This document shows positions 1 to 8,414 of a stretch of 64,000 bases of DNA, one piece after another. The DNA comes from JAFDZO01 sp044226845 (GTDB lineage Bacteria; Bacteroidota; Ignavibacteria; Tepidaquicellales; Tepidaquicellaceae). Location of the stretch: assembly GCA_044226845.1 (NCBI GenBank), contig JBGAGG010000015.1, forward strand, positions 1-64,000, given 5' to 3'. The notes beneath the pieces were generated by a model, which was not told the DNA's origin, made no database searches, and was given only the letters and a program-made list of their open reading frames with translations. The translations under genes and the position numbers were made by a program. Positions within the stretch are counted from its first letter, which is position 1. Every line of letters starts with the position of its first letter.

Positions 1-1196
1 CCTGCTTCCAGAGAATAATAATAAGTCCCGCTTGAGAGTTGATAATTTCCTGCATCAAATTTCACCGAGTGATAGCCTTCCGTTTGTTTCTCATTAACCA
101 AAGTAGTAATTTCATTCCCTAAGACATTGTAGATTTTTAAACTAACATTTTCTCCTGCACTAAGATTGTAATTTATAATTGTATATGGATTAAAAGGATT
201 AGGATAGTTCTGATATAGTTTAACATTTTCAGGTAAAGTGCTTCCATTTTGAACAACTTCAGTTGGTACATCTGAACATAAAAGTGTGTTCTGTGAGCCA
301 TGATACAGGCTGTTATAAGTTTCGTATTTCTGTGTTAAACTTTTCCATACAAGTTTACCCGATAAAAAATGCTGCTTAAGCATAGTAAGTATCTGGCTCA
401 TTTTAAAAATAAGACCTGAATTTAAATCACGAATATTAAACATAAGATTTGTTGTATAAAATTTACCGGGATGTGACTGGGCATAATTTATAGCGTACAC
501 AATATTGTTATAGACATTTAAAACATTTGTTGTATCGGCAATAAGATTTGAACATCCATTACCAATCAGAGTCACTCTTTTCGAAGTATCGTTCATGTAA
601 AAATTTGGAATACTAATACTGTTCTTAGGTTTCCATGCTCCAAATGTATTAAGGTCATTTACGTGATTTGGAGTACCTCCGCCCCAGATAACATTAGGAT
701 ACCATTTATACGAACTGAAAGTAGAACCGTTTAACCCTCTTTCATAAACATGCCATGTCGTATCAAGCCAGTTAAATCCTCCAACATTTTTTGAAGCGGG
801 CACACCTGTTGAATCAATGAGTTTTGCAACATCCGCATAGTTAAAGAAAGATAATAAACTGCCTTCGTGGTGATGAGGGTCAATTTCAAAGCCTCTGTTT
901 TCATATAGCCATTTAAATAAATTTTTCGATTGAGTACTTGAAGTTCCGCGGTCAAAGCGAATAATTCCAAGTGTAAATTTCCAATCAGTTTGAAAATTCC
1001 ATTTGCCACCATGCGCAAAAATTGTATCACCAATAATACGAGCAAATTCGCGGTAATTTGCAAATATGGATGAATCCAGATAATTTGGGTCAGGGCTGCT
1101 TTCCTCATTATGGGAATTCACATGAAAATAAATTGGAACCTGAGAATAGGAAACAATTGGGAGAATAATTAGTAGAAGAACGATGGGGTATCTCAT
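1..1196 (-). CDS. Secreted T9SS-sorted protein, C-terminus cut by window edge
   Basis: The frame is open from the window edge to an ATG at 1196, about 398 residues. It begins with a signal peptide (MRYPIVLLLIILPIVSYSQ). The last 85 or so residues are a type A T9SS sorting domain: the linker YPNPFNPYTIINY is followed by beta-rich sequence with LKIYNVLGNEI and SSGTYYYSLEAG, and only the final dozen residues should be missing. Known for the family: such domains send proteins across the outer membrane through type IX secretion. The central region has acidic and His-rich motifs (DPHHHEGSL) and WGGGTPNH; I do not recognise its fold, and a hydrolase is only a guess. AAAAAGG stands just before the ATG. 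Confidence 0.85.
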   Translation of the reverse strand, partial: MRYPIVLLLIILPIVSYSQVPIYFHVNSHNEESSPDPNYLDSSIFANYREFARIIGDTIFAHGGKWNFQTDWKFTLGIIRFDRGTSSTQSKNLFKWLYENRGFEIDPHHHEGSLLSFFNYADVAKLIDSTGVPASKNVGGFNWLDTTWHVYERGLNGSTFSSYKWYPNVIWGGGTPNHVNDLNTFGAWKPKNSISIPNFYMNDTSKRVTLIGNGCSNLIADTTNVLNVYNNIVYAINYAQSHPGKFYTTNLMFNIRDLNSGLIFKMSQILTMLKQHFLSGKLVWKSLTQKYETYNSLYHGSQNTLLCSDVPTEVVQNGSTLPENVKLYQNYPNPFNPYTIINYNLSAGENVSLKIYNVLGNEITTLVNEKQTEGYHSVKFDAGNYQLSSGTYYYSLEA

Positions 1197-1332
1197 CCTT
1201 TTTATATTTAATTAAAAAATATGACAAATTATTTTTATAAGAGTTTAATAAAAACGGCTAATCTTAAGAAATAGCTTGATTTTAAGCCTATTAACTGATA
1301 TATTTTTATACTAATTAAAAAAATTCGACTAA

Positions 1333-3654
1333 ATGAATAAAAGCAAGAACTCCTTACGTTATGCTTACTTCATTTTTGTGTGCATTTTAGCTTTTTCCTT
1401 TTCTCAATTTCTATCCGGCTGCGGTAGTTCCGAAGAGCCAGAAGTGACAGGTAAGGAAAGAGCTAAAGATTCTATTGCAATATATACAAAATTAGAAGAA
1501 GCCTTTACAAATTACAAATCAGCCCTCTCTCATTATCAAGCCTACGAAGACTTAGATGCCAAAAAAGGTTTTGATAATGCCGTAAAAATTTTAAACAAAA
1601 TTGACCAGTCAATCTTAGAAGAGCCAGAATATAAAAGCTGGAAATCGGACTACATTGAGCTTGCTCAAAGTGTTGCAAAAGATTACATCATAACGCAGGC
1701 AGACCTTACTGACGGCAATGCCGTATTCAAACTTGCAGACAGAGTCGGTGTGCACTACGAAAAAGTAAATAATTATTCTGAAGTTGAATCACAGCCTATG
1801 CCTGAGGGCAAAGACGTTCCACTGATAAAGAATGATGCTGTATCAGAATATATCGATTTCTTTTCAAAGACAGACAGAGGCAGAGCTTTTATAGATAAAA
1901 CACTTTATCGCTCGGGAAAGTACTTCCCTATCATGCGTAAAATTTTGAGAAACAATAACGCGCCTGAAGAGCTGATTTATTTATCAGTGCAGGAATCAGG
2001 CCTTGACCCGAAGATTGTTTCACGCGCAGGAGCAGTCGGTCTTTGGCAGTTTATGCCTGCAACGGGTTATGAGTTCGGATTATATCAGGACCAGTTCAGA
2101 GATGACAGAAGAGATTTTGAAAAAGCAACTGAATCAGGCGCCAGATATCTAAAAAGCTTGTACAAAACATTTGACGACTGGTATCTTGCTTTCGCTGCTT
2201 ATAATGCAGGTCCTGGCAGAGTACGTAATGCTGTAAATAAATCAGGCTCAAAAGATTACTGGACGGTAAGAGGCTATCTGCCCGGTGAAACAAAAAATTA
2301 CGTTCCTTCCATATTAGCAATCTCATTTATATTCAGAAATCCTGAAAGCTACGGCTTCAAATCACCTGAGTATGGCCATGCAATATCATTCGACAGAGTG
2401 AACATAAAAGGAAATTTAACGTTTGAGCAAATCGCAAAATTATGTGAAACAGATGTAGATGTAATAATGGAATTAAATCCTGAGCTATTGAACGAGAGCT
2501 TACCTCAATATGATGTAGCATATCAATTAAGAATTCCGCATGATAAGTATAACACTTTTGCAGCTAATTTAAAAAAAGATGGTGCTTCAGTTATCTCCCA
2601 CGAGTTTGCAGGCAATGAAAAAAATACATTCGGAACATCGGTAACATCTATTGAATACAGAGTGACCGGATATGAAGTAAAAGATAAAAGATTGATAGGT
2701 TCTGCAGCAAGCGGAAAAAAAGTTACCCATAAATTTGCATCCACTGATGCATTAGTAGTGGTAGGAACAAAGTACTCAGTAAATCCTACTCACATAAGAA
2801 TCTGGAACGGAATAAGTTACGGAAAATATCCTGCAAAAGATCAGGAACTGAGTGTGTACATGTCTGAGGAAAATTATAATGCAATGTACGGCATTGTTCC
2901 GGTGAAAGATAATGTGGTTGAAAACACTACGCCTCCGACTAAAGTTGAAGAAAAAACACCTGTAACGGAAGACGTAACAACTAATACCAATACTACAACT
3001 AATGAAAGCAGTTCAGAACCTGTAACAGAGGTTGTAAAAATTGATCCTCCAAAAGTTGAGACGAAAACTAAAACTACTGAAACAAAAGTTAAAGAAAAGA
3101 AGGTAACAACTCCGAAAGAAAAATCGCAGACATACGTGGTAAAAGAAGGCGATTACCTTAGCACAATTGCTAAAGCTTACGAAGTTGAAACAGATGAATT
3201 AAAAGAATGGAACGGGCTGAAAGATGATAAAATATTAATCGGGCAGAAGTTAAAAATTTATTCTGACGTTAGAATAGATTCGAAGAAAGAAGACGCCAAA
3301 AACAAAGGCGCTAAGACACATACAGTAGAAGAAGGTGAATATTTAACTTTGATTGCTGCGAAATATAAAGTTACATTAGCAGATTTGAGAGACTGGAATG
3401 ATTTAGATGAAGATAAAATTATACCGGGACAGGTATTAGTTGTAAAGGAGCCTGTATCGACTAAAGAAACAAAGAACAAGACAACAGGCAGCAAGAAAAA
3501 AACTTATAAAGTTAAGAAAGGCGATACTTTAGCGTCTATTTCCGAAGAAACGGGTGTATCCATAAAGGACCTGAAGAAATGGAATGATATAAAGAAAGAC
3601 ACAGTAATGATTGGGCAGATTTTGAATCTATATGATGACAGTAAGAAAAAATAA
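1333..3654 (+). CDS. mltD: MltD-like membrane-bound lytic transglycosylase with three LysM domains
   Basis: The 773-residue protein cleaves peptidoglycan glycan strands by the lytic transglycosylase reaction at the cell envelope. The N-terminus is a lipoprotein signal with lipobox LSGC near residue 30. A GH23/SLT domain covers about 195-330, with the catalytic Glu at E221 in VQESGLDP, then GLWQFMPATG and AYNAGPGRV, as in MltD. A low-complexity Thr/Lys/Glu linker (about 530-598) leads to three LysM domains at about 599-643, 661-705 and 724-769, each with a KxGDxLxxI start and an IGQxLxxY-like end; these bind peptidoglycan. It is transcribed alone towards the tRNA and looks like core chromosome. 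Confidence 0.93.
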   Translation: MNKSKNSLRYAYFIFVCILAFSFSQFLSGCGSSEEPEVTGKERAKDSIAIYTKLEEAFTNYKSALSHYQAYEDLDAKKGFDNAVKILNKIDQSILEEPEYKSWKSDYIELAQSVAKDYIITQADLTDGNAVFKLADRVGVHYEKVNNYSEVESQPMPEGKDVPLIKNDAVSEYIDFFSKTDRGRAFIDKTLYRSGKYFPIMRKILRNNNAPEELIYLSVQESGLDPKIVSRAGAVGLWQFMPATGYEFGLYQDQFRDDRRDFEKATESGARYLKSLYKTFDDWYLAFAAYNAGPGRVRNAVNKSGSKDYWTVRGYLPGETKNYVPSILAISFIFRNPESYGFKSPEYGHAISFDRVNIKGNLTFEQIAKLCETDVDVIMELNPELLNESLPQYDVAYQLRIPHDKYNTFAANLKKDGASVISHEFAGNEKNTFGTSVTSIEYRVTGYEVKDKRLIGSAASGKKVTHKFASTDALVVVGTKYSVNPTHIRIWNGISYGKYPAKDQELSVYMSEENYNAMYGIVPVKDNVVENTTPPTKVEEKTPVTEDVTTNTNTTTNESSSEPVTEVVKIDPPKVETKTKTTETKVKEKKVTTPKEKSQTYVVKEGDYLSTIAKAYEVETDELKEWNGLKDDKILIGQKLKIYSDVRIDSKKEDAKNKGAKTHTVEEGEYLTLIAAKYKVTLADLRDWNDLDEDKIIPGQVLVVKEPVSTKETKNKTTGSKKKTYKVKKGDTLASISEETGVSIKDLKKWNDIKKDTVMIGQILNLYDDSKKK

Positions 3655-3720
3655 AAAAAAGTATAATTTTGTAATTGAAAGTTTTGTGATATAACGGTAT
3701 ATTTGTTATTCAATATTTGT

Positions 3721-3793
3721 GCTGGCATAGCTCAGCTGGTAGAGCAGCTGATTTGTAATCAGCAGGTCGGGGGTTCAAGTCCCTCTGCCAGCT
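3721..3793 (+). tRNA. tRNA-Thr (anticodon UGU)
   Basis: A full cloverleaf can be folded: acceptor GCTGGCA (3721-3727) pairs with TGCCAGC (3786-3792), the D arm is GCTC/GAGC, the anticodon stem GCTGA/TCAGC encloses loop TTTGTAA with TGT at 3754-3756, and the T loop is TTCAAGT. CCA is not encoded. Its 3' end faces an integrase gene 49 bases away, the classic position of a tRNA used as an attachment site. Confidence 0.96.
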
Positions 3794-3800
3794 CAAGATA

Positions 3801-3838
3801 AACCCTCAATCTTAAACAGTTTGAGGGTTTTTTATTTT
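3801..3838 (+). terminator. Rho-independent terminator after tRNA-Thr
   Basis: AACCCTCAA (3801-3809) and TTGAGGGTT (3821-3829) form a 9-bp stem with an 11-base loop, followed by a T-rich run. It sits 8 bases after the tRNA and would end its transcript. The opposite strand lacks a comparable T run, although the convergent integrase gene ends at 3842. Confidence 0.8.
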
Positions 3839-3841
3839 ACC

Positions 3842-4957
3842 TTACTTGAGTGGGGGCACAAATGGGGGCAAAGTGGGGGCAATTTTCGGTTGTGCCGGTA
3901 CTTTTCTTAACACATTTATTTTTTTTCTTACACTCTCCGTAATAACTTCCGTATAATATTTTGATGTTGTTTGAATGTTATCGTGTCCTAGTAAATTAGA
4001 AACATCTTGTATTGAGATTCCCCTTTCAGCCATCCTTGTTGCAAAAGTTTTTCTAAATGTTTTTAAGTTAAACTTAGGATTTAAATTTAATTTCAATTGT
4101 GAATTATTTTTAATCCGGCTAAATCTCTTGCCTAATGTTTCAACAGTAAATTCTCCGTAGATTAAATGAGAATTCTCTTTTGCCAGTTCATCTTTTAGTT
4201 CAATTTCAATAAAATTTTCTAATTCATCATAAATTGGAAATTTTATTTCTTTTTGAGTTTTAGAAATTCTCAAATTAATTATTTTCTTTGTTAAATTAAA
4301 ATTTTCAACTCGGAGTTCTAAAAGATCAGTTGGTCTTAATCCTGTCAGCAACAACATCATCAAACATTTATAGTATTTTTGATCTCTGATTTTTGCCTCA
4401 TTAAAAATTTTTTCCAAATCTTCTTTTTCAAATATCACTATATTATTACGATCCCTTTTGGGTACTAATTTTTTCTTAATAGGAGATTTAGAAATATAAT
4501 CTTCATCCACTAAATAATTAAAAAGAAGCTTAATATATCTGATATACGTGTGCATAGAAGAGTTAGAGACACTGTCCTTTATCAGATTAATTACTTTTGC
4601 AATCTCCGCAGAAGTAATTTTTGATATCAAAGTCTCAGGAGCACATATTTGAAAGAAGTACTTCATGGCTAATCTTAAATTTTTTTGATGTGTTAACGAT
4701 TTCCCGACCATTCTTTCTTCTTGAAATTTACCCATCATAAATTCTAATGTTAACTCTCTAGTTACCGATTCTGGTATTGAATCTGAATTACTCATTTTGA
4801 AAGGTTCTTCAATATTAACCTCTATATCTTTCTGCATTTTCTGAGCTTTTGCAAAATTATCTTTAGTCGCTTTTAACTTAGTATTTAATTTTTTCTTTAC
4901 TCCTTTTATAGAATACGAGATAAACCATTTATCTCTATAAGAATAAGTTGTTGCCAT
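3842..4957 (-). CDS. Tyrosine-type site-specific integrase
   Basis: A 371-residue phage/ICE-type integrase that would recombine an attP site with the tRNA-Thr attB site. An SAM-like core-binding domain covers about 65-165. The catalytic domain has the active-site Arg in TGLRPTDL (about 205), a Lys in ISKTQKE, the second Arg in KTFRKTFATR (Lys stands where many relatives have His), His in LLGHDN and the nucleophile Tyr in SKYYTEV near 333. The C-terminal tail is Pro-rich and is encoded by three TGGGGGCA repeats. It follows the excisionase-like gene by one base and points at the tRNA, so integration into this tRNA is the natural reading. Confidence 0.93.
   Translation of the reverse strand: MATTYSYRDKWFISYSIKGVKKKLNTKLKATKDNFAKAQKMQKDIEVNIEEPFKMSNSDSIPESVTRELTLEFMMGKFQEERMVGKSLTHQKNLRLAMKYFFQICAPETLISKITSAEIAKVINLIKDSVSNSSMHTYIRYIKLLFNYLVDEDYISKSPIKKKLVPKRDRNNIVIFEKEDLEKIFNEAKIRDQKYYKCLMMLLLTGLRPTDLLELRVENFNLTKKIINLRISKTQKEIKFPIYDELENFIEIELKDELAKENSHLIYGEFTVETLGKRFSRIKNNSQLKLNLNPKFNLKTFRKTFATRMAERGISIQDVSNLLGHDNIQTTSKYYTEVITESVRKKINVLRKVPAQPKIAPTLPPFVPPLK
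3851..3881. repeat. Three direct repeats of TGGGGGCA beside the attachment site
   Basis: TGGGGGCA occurs at 3851, 3863 and 3874, with starts 12 and 11 bases apart. They lie inside the last codons of the integrase and encode its Pro-rich tail. Spacing of one helical turn next to a likely att site could suit arm-type integrase binding sites, but coding constraint alone could also produce them. Confidence 0.5.
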
Positions 4958-4958
4958 A

Positions 4959-5243
4959 TTATGAATTTTTTTTAATAATTTGTTGTAAAAGAATATTTAT
5001 ATTCGAATTTTCTAGTATAGGAGTAACTTTGTTTAGTTTTTGAGATGATGTGCTATTATCCAAAAATTTAATAAGATTTCGATATGGTATCTTAATTTTG
5101 CCTTCAATATTTATTACATCAATTCTCCCCTGTTCTATCAATTTCTTCAAGCTTTCAAATCTGATTCCTAAGCGTATTCGTGCCTCATTAATTGAAAGCA
5201 ATCGTAAATTATCTATATTTTTTTCTTGTAGTTTATTCTCCAT
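4959..5243 (-). CDS. Small HTH protein, probable excisionase
   Basis: The 94-residue protein has one recognisable segment at about 15-62 (INEARIRLGIRFESLKKLIE, then a KIPYRNLIKFLDN wing). This is the MerR-like HTH_17/excisionase fold. Its stop codon abuts the integrase ATG at 4957, so the two genes are surely co-transcribed. By position and fold it would be the directionality factor that promotes excision, or a repressor of the integrase operon. The C-terminal 30 residues are polar and unassigned. Confidence 0.7.
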   Translation of the reverse strand: MENKLQEKNIDNLRLLSINEARIRLGIRFESLKKLIEQGRIDVINIEGKIKIPYRNLIKFLDNSTSSQKLNKVTPILENSNINILLQQIIKKNS

Positions 5244-5310
5244 ATAAATTATGGAACCCTTGGTATCTCATAGATATTATGCCAGGTTTTTAAAGTCTTT
5301 TAAATATATT

Positions 5311-6729
5311 TTAATCAGCTTGACCTTCATTACTGTGCATATTTGCAGTAATTGACTCTCCATCAAGTTTCTTTAGCTCTTCCTGAAGCGCATAAAGTGC
5401 TGAAGAGTACTTTATTAATATGCTTTTGTTGTTTTTAAGTACATTGTCATTTAATTCCGACGTTTCCCTTCCTATGTAGTGAACCAAGATCTCTCCGATA
5501 ATGTAAGTTATCAGACTGTACCCCATTATCTCTTCTCCCGTTGCTTTTTTTAAAATCCTGTCTTCAAAATCTTTGTGCTTACGATAAATAACGACCTCAT
5601 CAATTATCATTTCTGATCTTTTAGGATTATCATCTTTATCGCTTGGCGGTTCAGAATCTCCATCGATACGAATTTTTATTCCTTTATTACTTAACGCTTC
5701 TGAGCTTATAGGGGATTCGATTAACTTATGAATCTTATTCTCGTCTTCTTTATTCTGAAACTCCATAACCTTACCTTCATTATCCCTATTTCCAGTTCGT
5801 TTTTTTCTCCTTCTCCTCTGTCTGGTTTCCACGAGTACCGGATAGATAACCTCCCCACTTGCAGCAAGATAAACTGTGTCCCCAATTTCCGGAGTTGTAG
5901 TTTCGTTTTTATTAAGGTTCTCAAGTTTATTTAAAACCGAGTTAAACTTGTTTTCAATGTGACTGAAATCACTCACCTGATTTTTTTGAACTAATTTTTT
6001 TATCTTAGCCTCTATTTCAGGCTCAAGATCTTTTAGTATTTTAAAAAGCCTGGTCGTATTTTTATCATTTTTAAAATCATCTCTCGATATTATCGGGTTT
6101 AAAATATTCCCAGTATCAATGTAACCTGTAATACTAGGATGACCCCATATAGAAGATTTACAGTAAGTTCTGAAATTCTTTAAGTCCCTCACTTCAGCAA
6201 TCCTTCTATTCTTTGAAATAATTACCGGGGGTCTTTCCAGAAAAATATTTTTCGTATACCTGAGAAATATTTTTATTGTATCGTTAGAGAACGACATTGC
6301 TTTATCTGTTCCGAGCTCCAACTTGAAGCTTACTCCAATAGTCTCGCCTTCGTATTTATCATAGTCAAAGGGCTTACATAAATATTGTTGACCATTGGTA
6401 TTAATTACTACTTTTAAATTTTTCCTGCTCAGCAGTGGTTCGAAATGCTTCTCAACATTTTCGCTTACTGAATCAGTATTAAGCTGCTCCCATTTGTTCT
6501 TCGCAAATGAAGACAGTATTATCTGTGTACCGCTATCGTATGCAAAATCAAAAGGGTCTGAACTAACCTCAAACTGAACATCTGCGATATCATCTTTTAA
6601 AAAATCTTCTTTTCTTATTACCGTGGAGCTATATCTTCCTTCATACTTAGTTCTTATTTCAAGCTGTTCGCACGCTGACAGGAATGAATAAATCCCATAT
6701 CCAAATTGACCGTTCGTCCAAGCCTGCAC
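5311..6729 (-). CDS. GHKL (Hsp90-like) ATPase, downstream part of an interrupted gene
   Basis: The frame is open upstream to the TGA at 6832, so this is the larger part of a 568-codon gene spanning 5311-7020. Just before the first ATG, the frame encodes ITITDNCRGIPDLSE, the G1 (DxGxG-like) box; GQFGYGIYSF near the ATG matches the G2 box that closes the lid over ATP. The N box lies across the TGA, in the upstream fragment. Known for the fold: gyrase, Hsp90, MutL and histidine kinases. The later part has a Lys/Arg stretch (TRQRRRRKKRTG) and no kinase domain, so a MORC- or Hsp90-like ATPase is likelier than a histidine kinase. Alone, this piece could not bind ATP normally. Confidence 0.65.
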   Translation of the reverse strand: MQAWTNGQFGYGIYSFLSACEQLEIRTKYEGRYSSTVIRKEDFLKDDIADVQFEVSSDPFDFAYDSGTQIILSSFAKNKWEQLNTDSVSENVEKHFEPLLSRKNLKVVINTNGQQYLCKPFDYDKYEGETIGVSFKLELGTDKAMSFSNDTIKIFLRYTKNIFLERPPVIISKNRRIAEVRDLKNFRTYCKSSIWGHPSITGYIDTGNILNPIISRDDFKNDKNTTRLFKILKDLEPEIEAKIKKLVQKNQVSDFSHIENKFNSVLNKLENLNKNETTTPEIGDTVYLAASGEVIYPVLVETRQRRRRKKRTGNRDNEGKVMEFQNKEDENKIHKLIESPISSEALSNKGIKIRIDGDSEPPSDKDDNPKRSEMIIDEVVIYRKHKDFEDRILKKATGEEIMGYSLITYIIGEILVHYIGRETSELNDNVLKNNKSILIKYSSALYALQEELKKLDGESITANMHSNEGQAD

Positions 6730-6831
6730 TTTTTTCGACGAATTTCCAATGTTCTTTAAGATTTCCGATAGATCCGGAATACCTCTGCAGTTGTCGGTTA
6801 TTGTTATTATTCCATCTCGATAGTCTTTGCC

Positions 6832-7020
6832 TCATATCGCAACTGTTATTTCAACAGGTGTTACATAGTCTGAATTACTATTTTCACCAAGTAGGGTTGG
6901 CATATTCTCTGCGCTATCGAATGAATTGTCAATAAACTCCATAATAATTCTGGTGAGAAAATGATATAGTGAAGCGATGTTAGGTATTATTCTGGGTGAT
7001 ATTTTAGGTGTAATTTTCAT
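6832..7020 (-). pseudogene. GHKL ATPase, N-terminal fragment ended by in-frame TGA
   Basis: The 62 codons contain IMEFIDNSFDSAE, the N box of GHKL ATPases whose Asn chelates Mg-ATP. Translation stops at TGA (6834-6832) in ITVAI-stop-GKDYRDGIITITDNCRGI, where the same frame continues straight into the G1 box. One base substitution would restore a full 568-residue ATPase. Readthrough, a sequencing error or true inactivation are all possible; other genes here are not written as if TGA were a sense codon (for example, TGA ends the HD-TIR gene at 43292). Confidence 0.7.
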
Positions 7021-7037
7021 TGTAATAATAATTAAAT

Positions 7038-7070
7038 AGCCCGAGCTAAATCACTCGGGCTTTTATTTTT
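7038..7070. terminator. Stem-loop between the ClpP-like and GHKL genes
   Basis: AGCCCGAG (7038-7045) pairs with CTCGGGCT (7054-7061) over an 8-base loop. On the plus strand a T-rich run follows (7061-7070). On the minus strand, where the neighbouring genes are transcribed, the tail is weaker (ATTTAATTATT), so it may attenuate rather than stop transcription into the GHKL gene. Confidence 0.6.
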
Positions 7071-7098
7071 CAAAAATATCTGAAGTTTAATTCAGATG

Positions 7099-7800
7099 TT
7101 ATTTAGTGGGCTTTTCTTCAACAACTTTAATATTGTCATAGCCTGGAATTTCTTCTCCTTTTGTGGTAGCCGAAATTGTTTCTTTTGAAGGTTCGGTTTT
7201 CATTGGTGGGACAGTAGATTTATCGCCAACAAGAATACCTGTTTTACCGGTATTGCCTTCTACTGTTTTAGGAGTAGAAGTTTTGTCTACAGGTTTAACG
7301 TTTTTATCAAAAAATCCTGCTTCCAAGCCGGCTTTGTAATCTAAAGTTGCATTACTATTAATAAGTTCTGCAATTTTAGCAGCAGACAATTTACAATTTC
7401 TGGTAAGTCTGCTTGAATATTCTTTTATAGCCACAATTCGATTGGCTTCGTAATCATCATTTCTCGTAATAGATACTGATGAATTCAAATTAAAATTGAA
7501 TTTCACATTGTCATGAGCATATCTATTGCCAGACTTAATCGCTGATGAAAGCAAAAGAGCACCTAAGTCCATATATCCGTAAAGCTCACATCGAAATGTT
7601 GCAGGAGCGTTACTTATATAATCAAATGCGCCACTCTTTGACATGACATTGCTTTTTTTACTGTCAATTATAACAACCTTACTACCGCTCAGCTTTCTAC
7701 TTTTACAATCAGCAGCATCTTTTAAGGCGTTCTGAATATCTTGAGAAGTTATTTCACCTAGGAATAACCTCTCCATTTTGGGGGGTTTGGACCTCGCCAT
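7099..7800 (-). CDS. ClpP/crotonase-fold protein lacking catalytic Ser and His
   Basis: I start it at ATG 7800 because AAAAGGAG lies 8 bases upstream; the in-frame ATG at 7833 has no such site. The 233 residues follow ClpP along most of its length: RLFLGEI at the start, a hydrophobic KVVIIDS strand, YGYMDLGALLLSSA aligned to the ClpP GxAASMGALLL helix, GNRYAHDN aligned to GKRYALPN, and KIAELINSN...AGLEAGFFDKNV at the end. The nucleophile Ser is Asp and the catalytic His is Asn (KFNFNLN for RVMIHQP). It should therefore be a non-proteolytic scaffold or binding subunit. The last 60 residues are a Thr/Lys-rich tail absent from ClpP. It is probably transcribed together with the GHKL gene downstream. 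Confidence 0.68.
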   Translation of the reverse strand: MARSKPPKMERLFLGEITSQDIQNALKDAADCKSRKLSGSKVVIIDSKKSNVMSKSGAFDYISNAPATFRCELYGYMDLGALLLSSAIKSGNRYAHDNVKFNFNLNSSVSITRNDDYEANRIVAIKEYSSRLTRNCKLSAAKIAELINSNATLDYKAGLEAGFFDKNVKPVDKTSTPKTVEGNTGKTGILVGDKSTVPPMKTEPSKETISATTKGEEIPGYDNIKVVEEKPTK

Positions 7801-7933
7801 TGTAATTTCTCCTTTTGATGGAATTTTATCCATCGGATTATTTTTATAAAAGGTTTTTGTTACTATTTTACTTCTGTATGTAGCTATGTCATATTGATTG
7901 TTTTTTAAGTTTATAAAATATTGTTGTTTAACC

Positions 7934-7957
7934 TCCTCCGATTTCGAACTCGGAGGA
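7934..7957. other. Perfect 8-bp hairpin upstream of the ClpP-like gene
   Basis: TCCTCCGA (7934-7941) and TCGGAGGA (7950-7957) flank the 8-base loop TTTCGAAC. No T run follows on either strand, so a terminator is unlikely. It lies between the ClpP-like gene start and an ORF remnant, in a position to act in a 5' leader or as an operator. Confidence 0.45.
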
Positions 7958-8012
7958 TCTGCCTTTAAGTTTTAAGCCCGTTTCGAGTAATCATCGCCGG
8001 CTTTTTCAAATG

Positions 8013-8331
8013 TTAAATTTGCCAATTGGCTAAAGCCGAATGAATACCTGTGCCTGATGCTTCTGGCGAAACCGTCGTTGATGTATCTATCGACTTCCAT
8101 GAATTCTCTAAAAATTTCTGAGCGTTGTAACTGATGTTATATCCAGGCAATATGGCATCCGGATTCTTTTCGCCTTCAGTTAAGAAGTGATGATATGAAT
8201 CATCGATGTATTTTAAAAATTCAGAACGGATTTCATCATTTAAATTAGTTCTGATGACATTGAAAATATTTATTGTAAATATCAGTTTATCTCTATTGGA
8301 TTTCCATAGACGTTATTGACTGTCTATAACG
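8013..8331 (-). pseudogene. Remnant open frame without a start codon
   Basis: An open frame of about 105 codons ends at TAA 8015-8013 and has protein-like composition (for example NIFNVIRTNLNDEIRSEFLK and AILPGYNISYNAQKFLEN). It has no ATG near its upstream end, where a stop codon falls inside the inverted repeat at 8305-8337. It is either the 3' end of a truncated gene or uses an unusual start. I do not recognise the family. Confidence 0.4.
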
Positions 8332-8337
8332 TCTATG
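8305..8337. repeat. 12-bp perfect inverted repeat with 9-base spacer
   Basis: CATAGACGTTAT (8305-8316) is the exact reverse complement of ATAACGTCTATG (8326-8337), separated by TGACTGTCT. The arms are longer than chance predicts. With no T run it is more like an operator, a recombination site or a structured leader than a terminator. It lies between a truncated frame and the gene ending at 8415. Confidence 0.7.
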
Positions 8338-8414
8338 CGTTAATTAGATAATATTCCAATAGTTTAAGGAAGGAGTTTAGGAAGAATAATTTTGAAAGAG
8401 CCTTAAAAACTATA

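Noticed and set aside
731..1108. 125-codon open frame within the first gene
   Set aside because: It overlaps, in another frame, the long frame with signal peptide and T9SS sorting domain and has no recognisable features.
6832..6834. In-frame TGA read as evidence of a genetic code with TGA as Gly or Trp
   Set aside because: Other genes here use TGA as a proper stop (for example, at 43292), and large proteins in the window have no other in-frame TGA; a single event is more likely.
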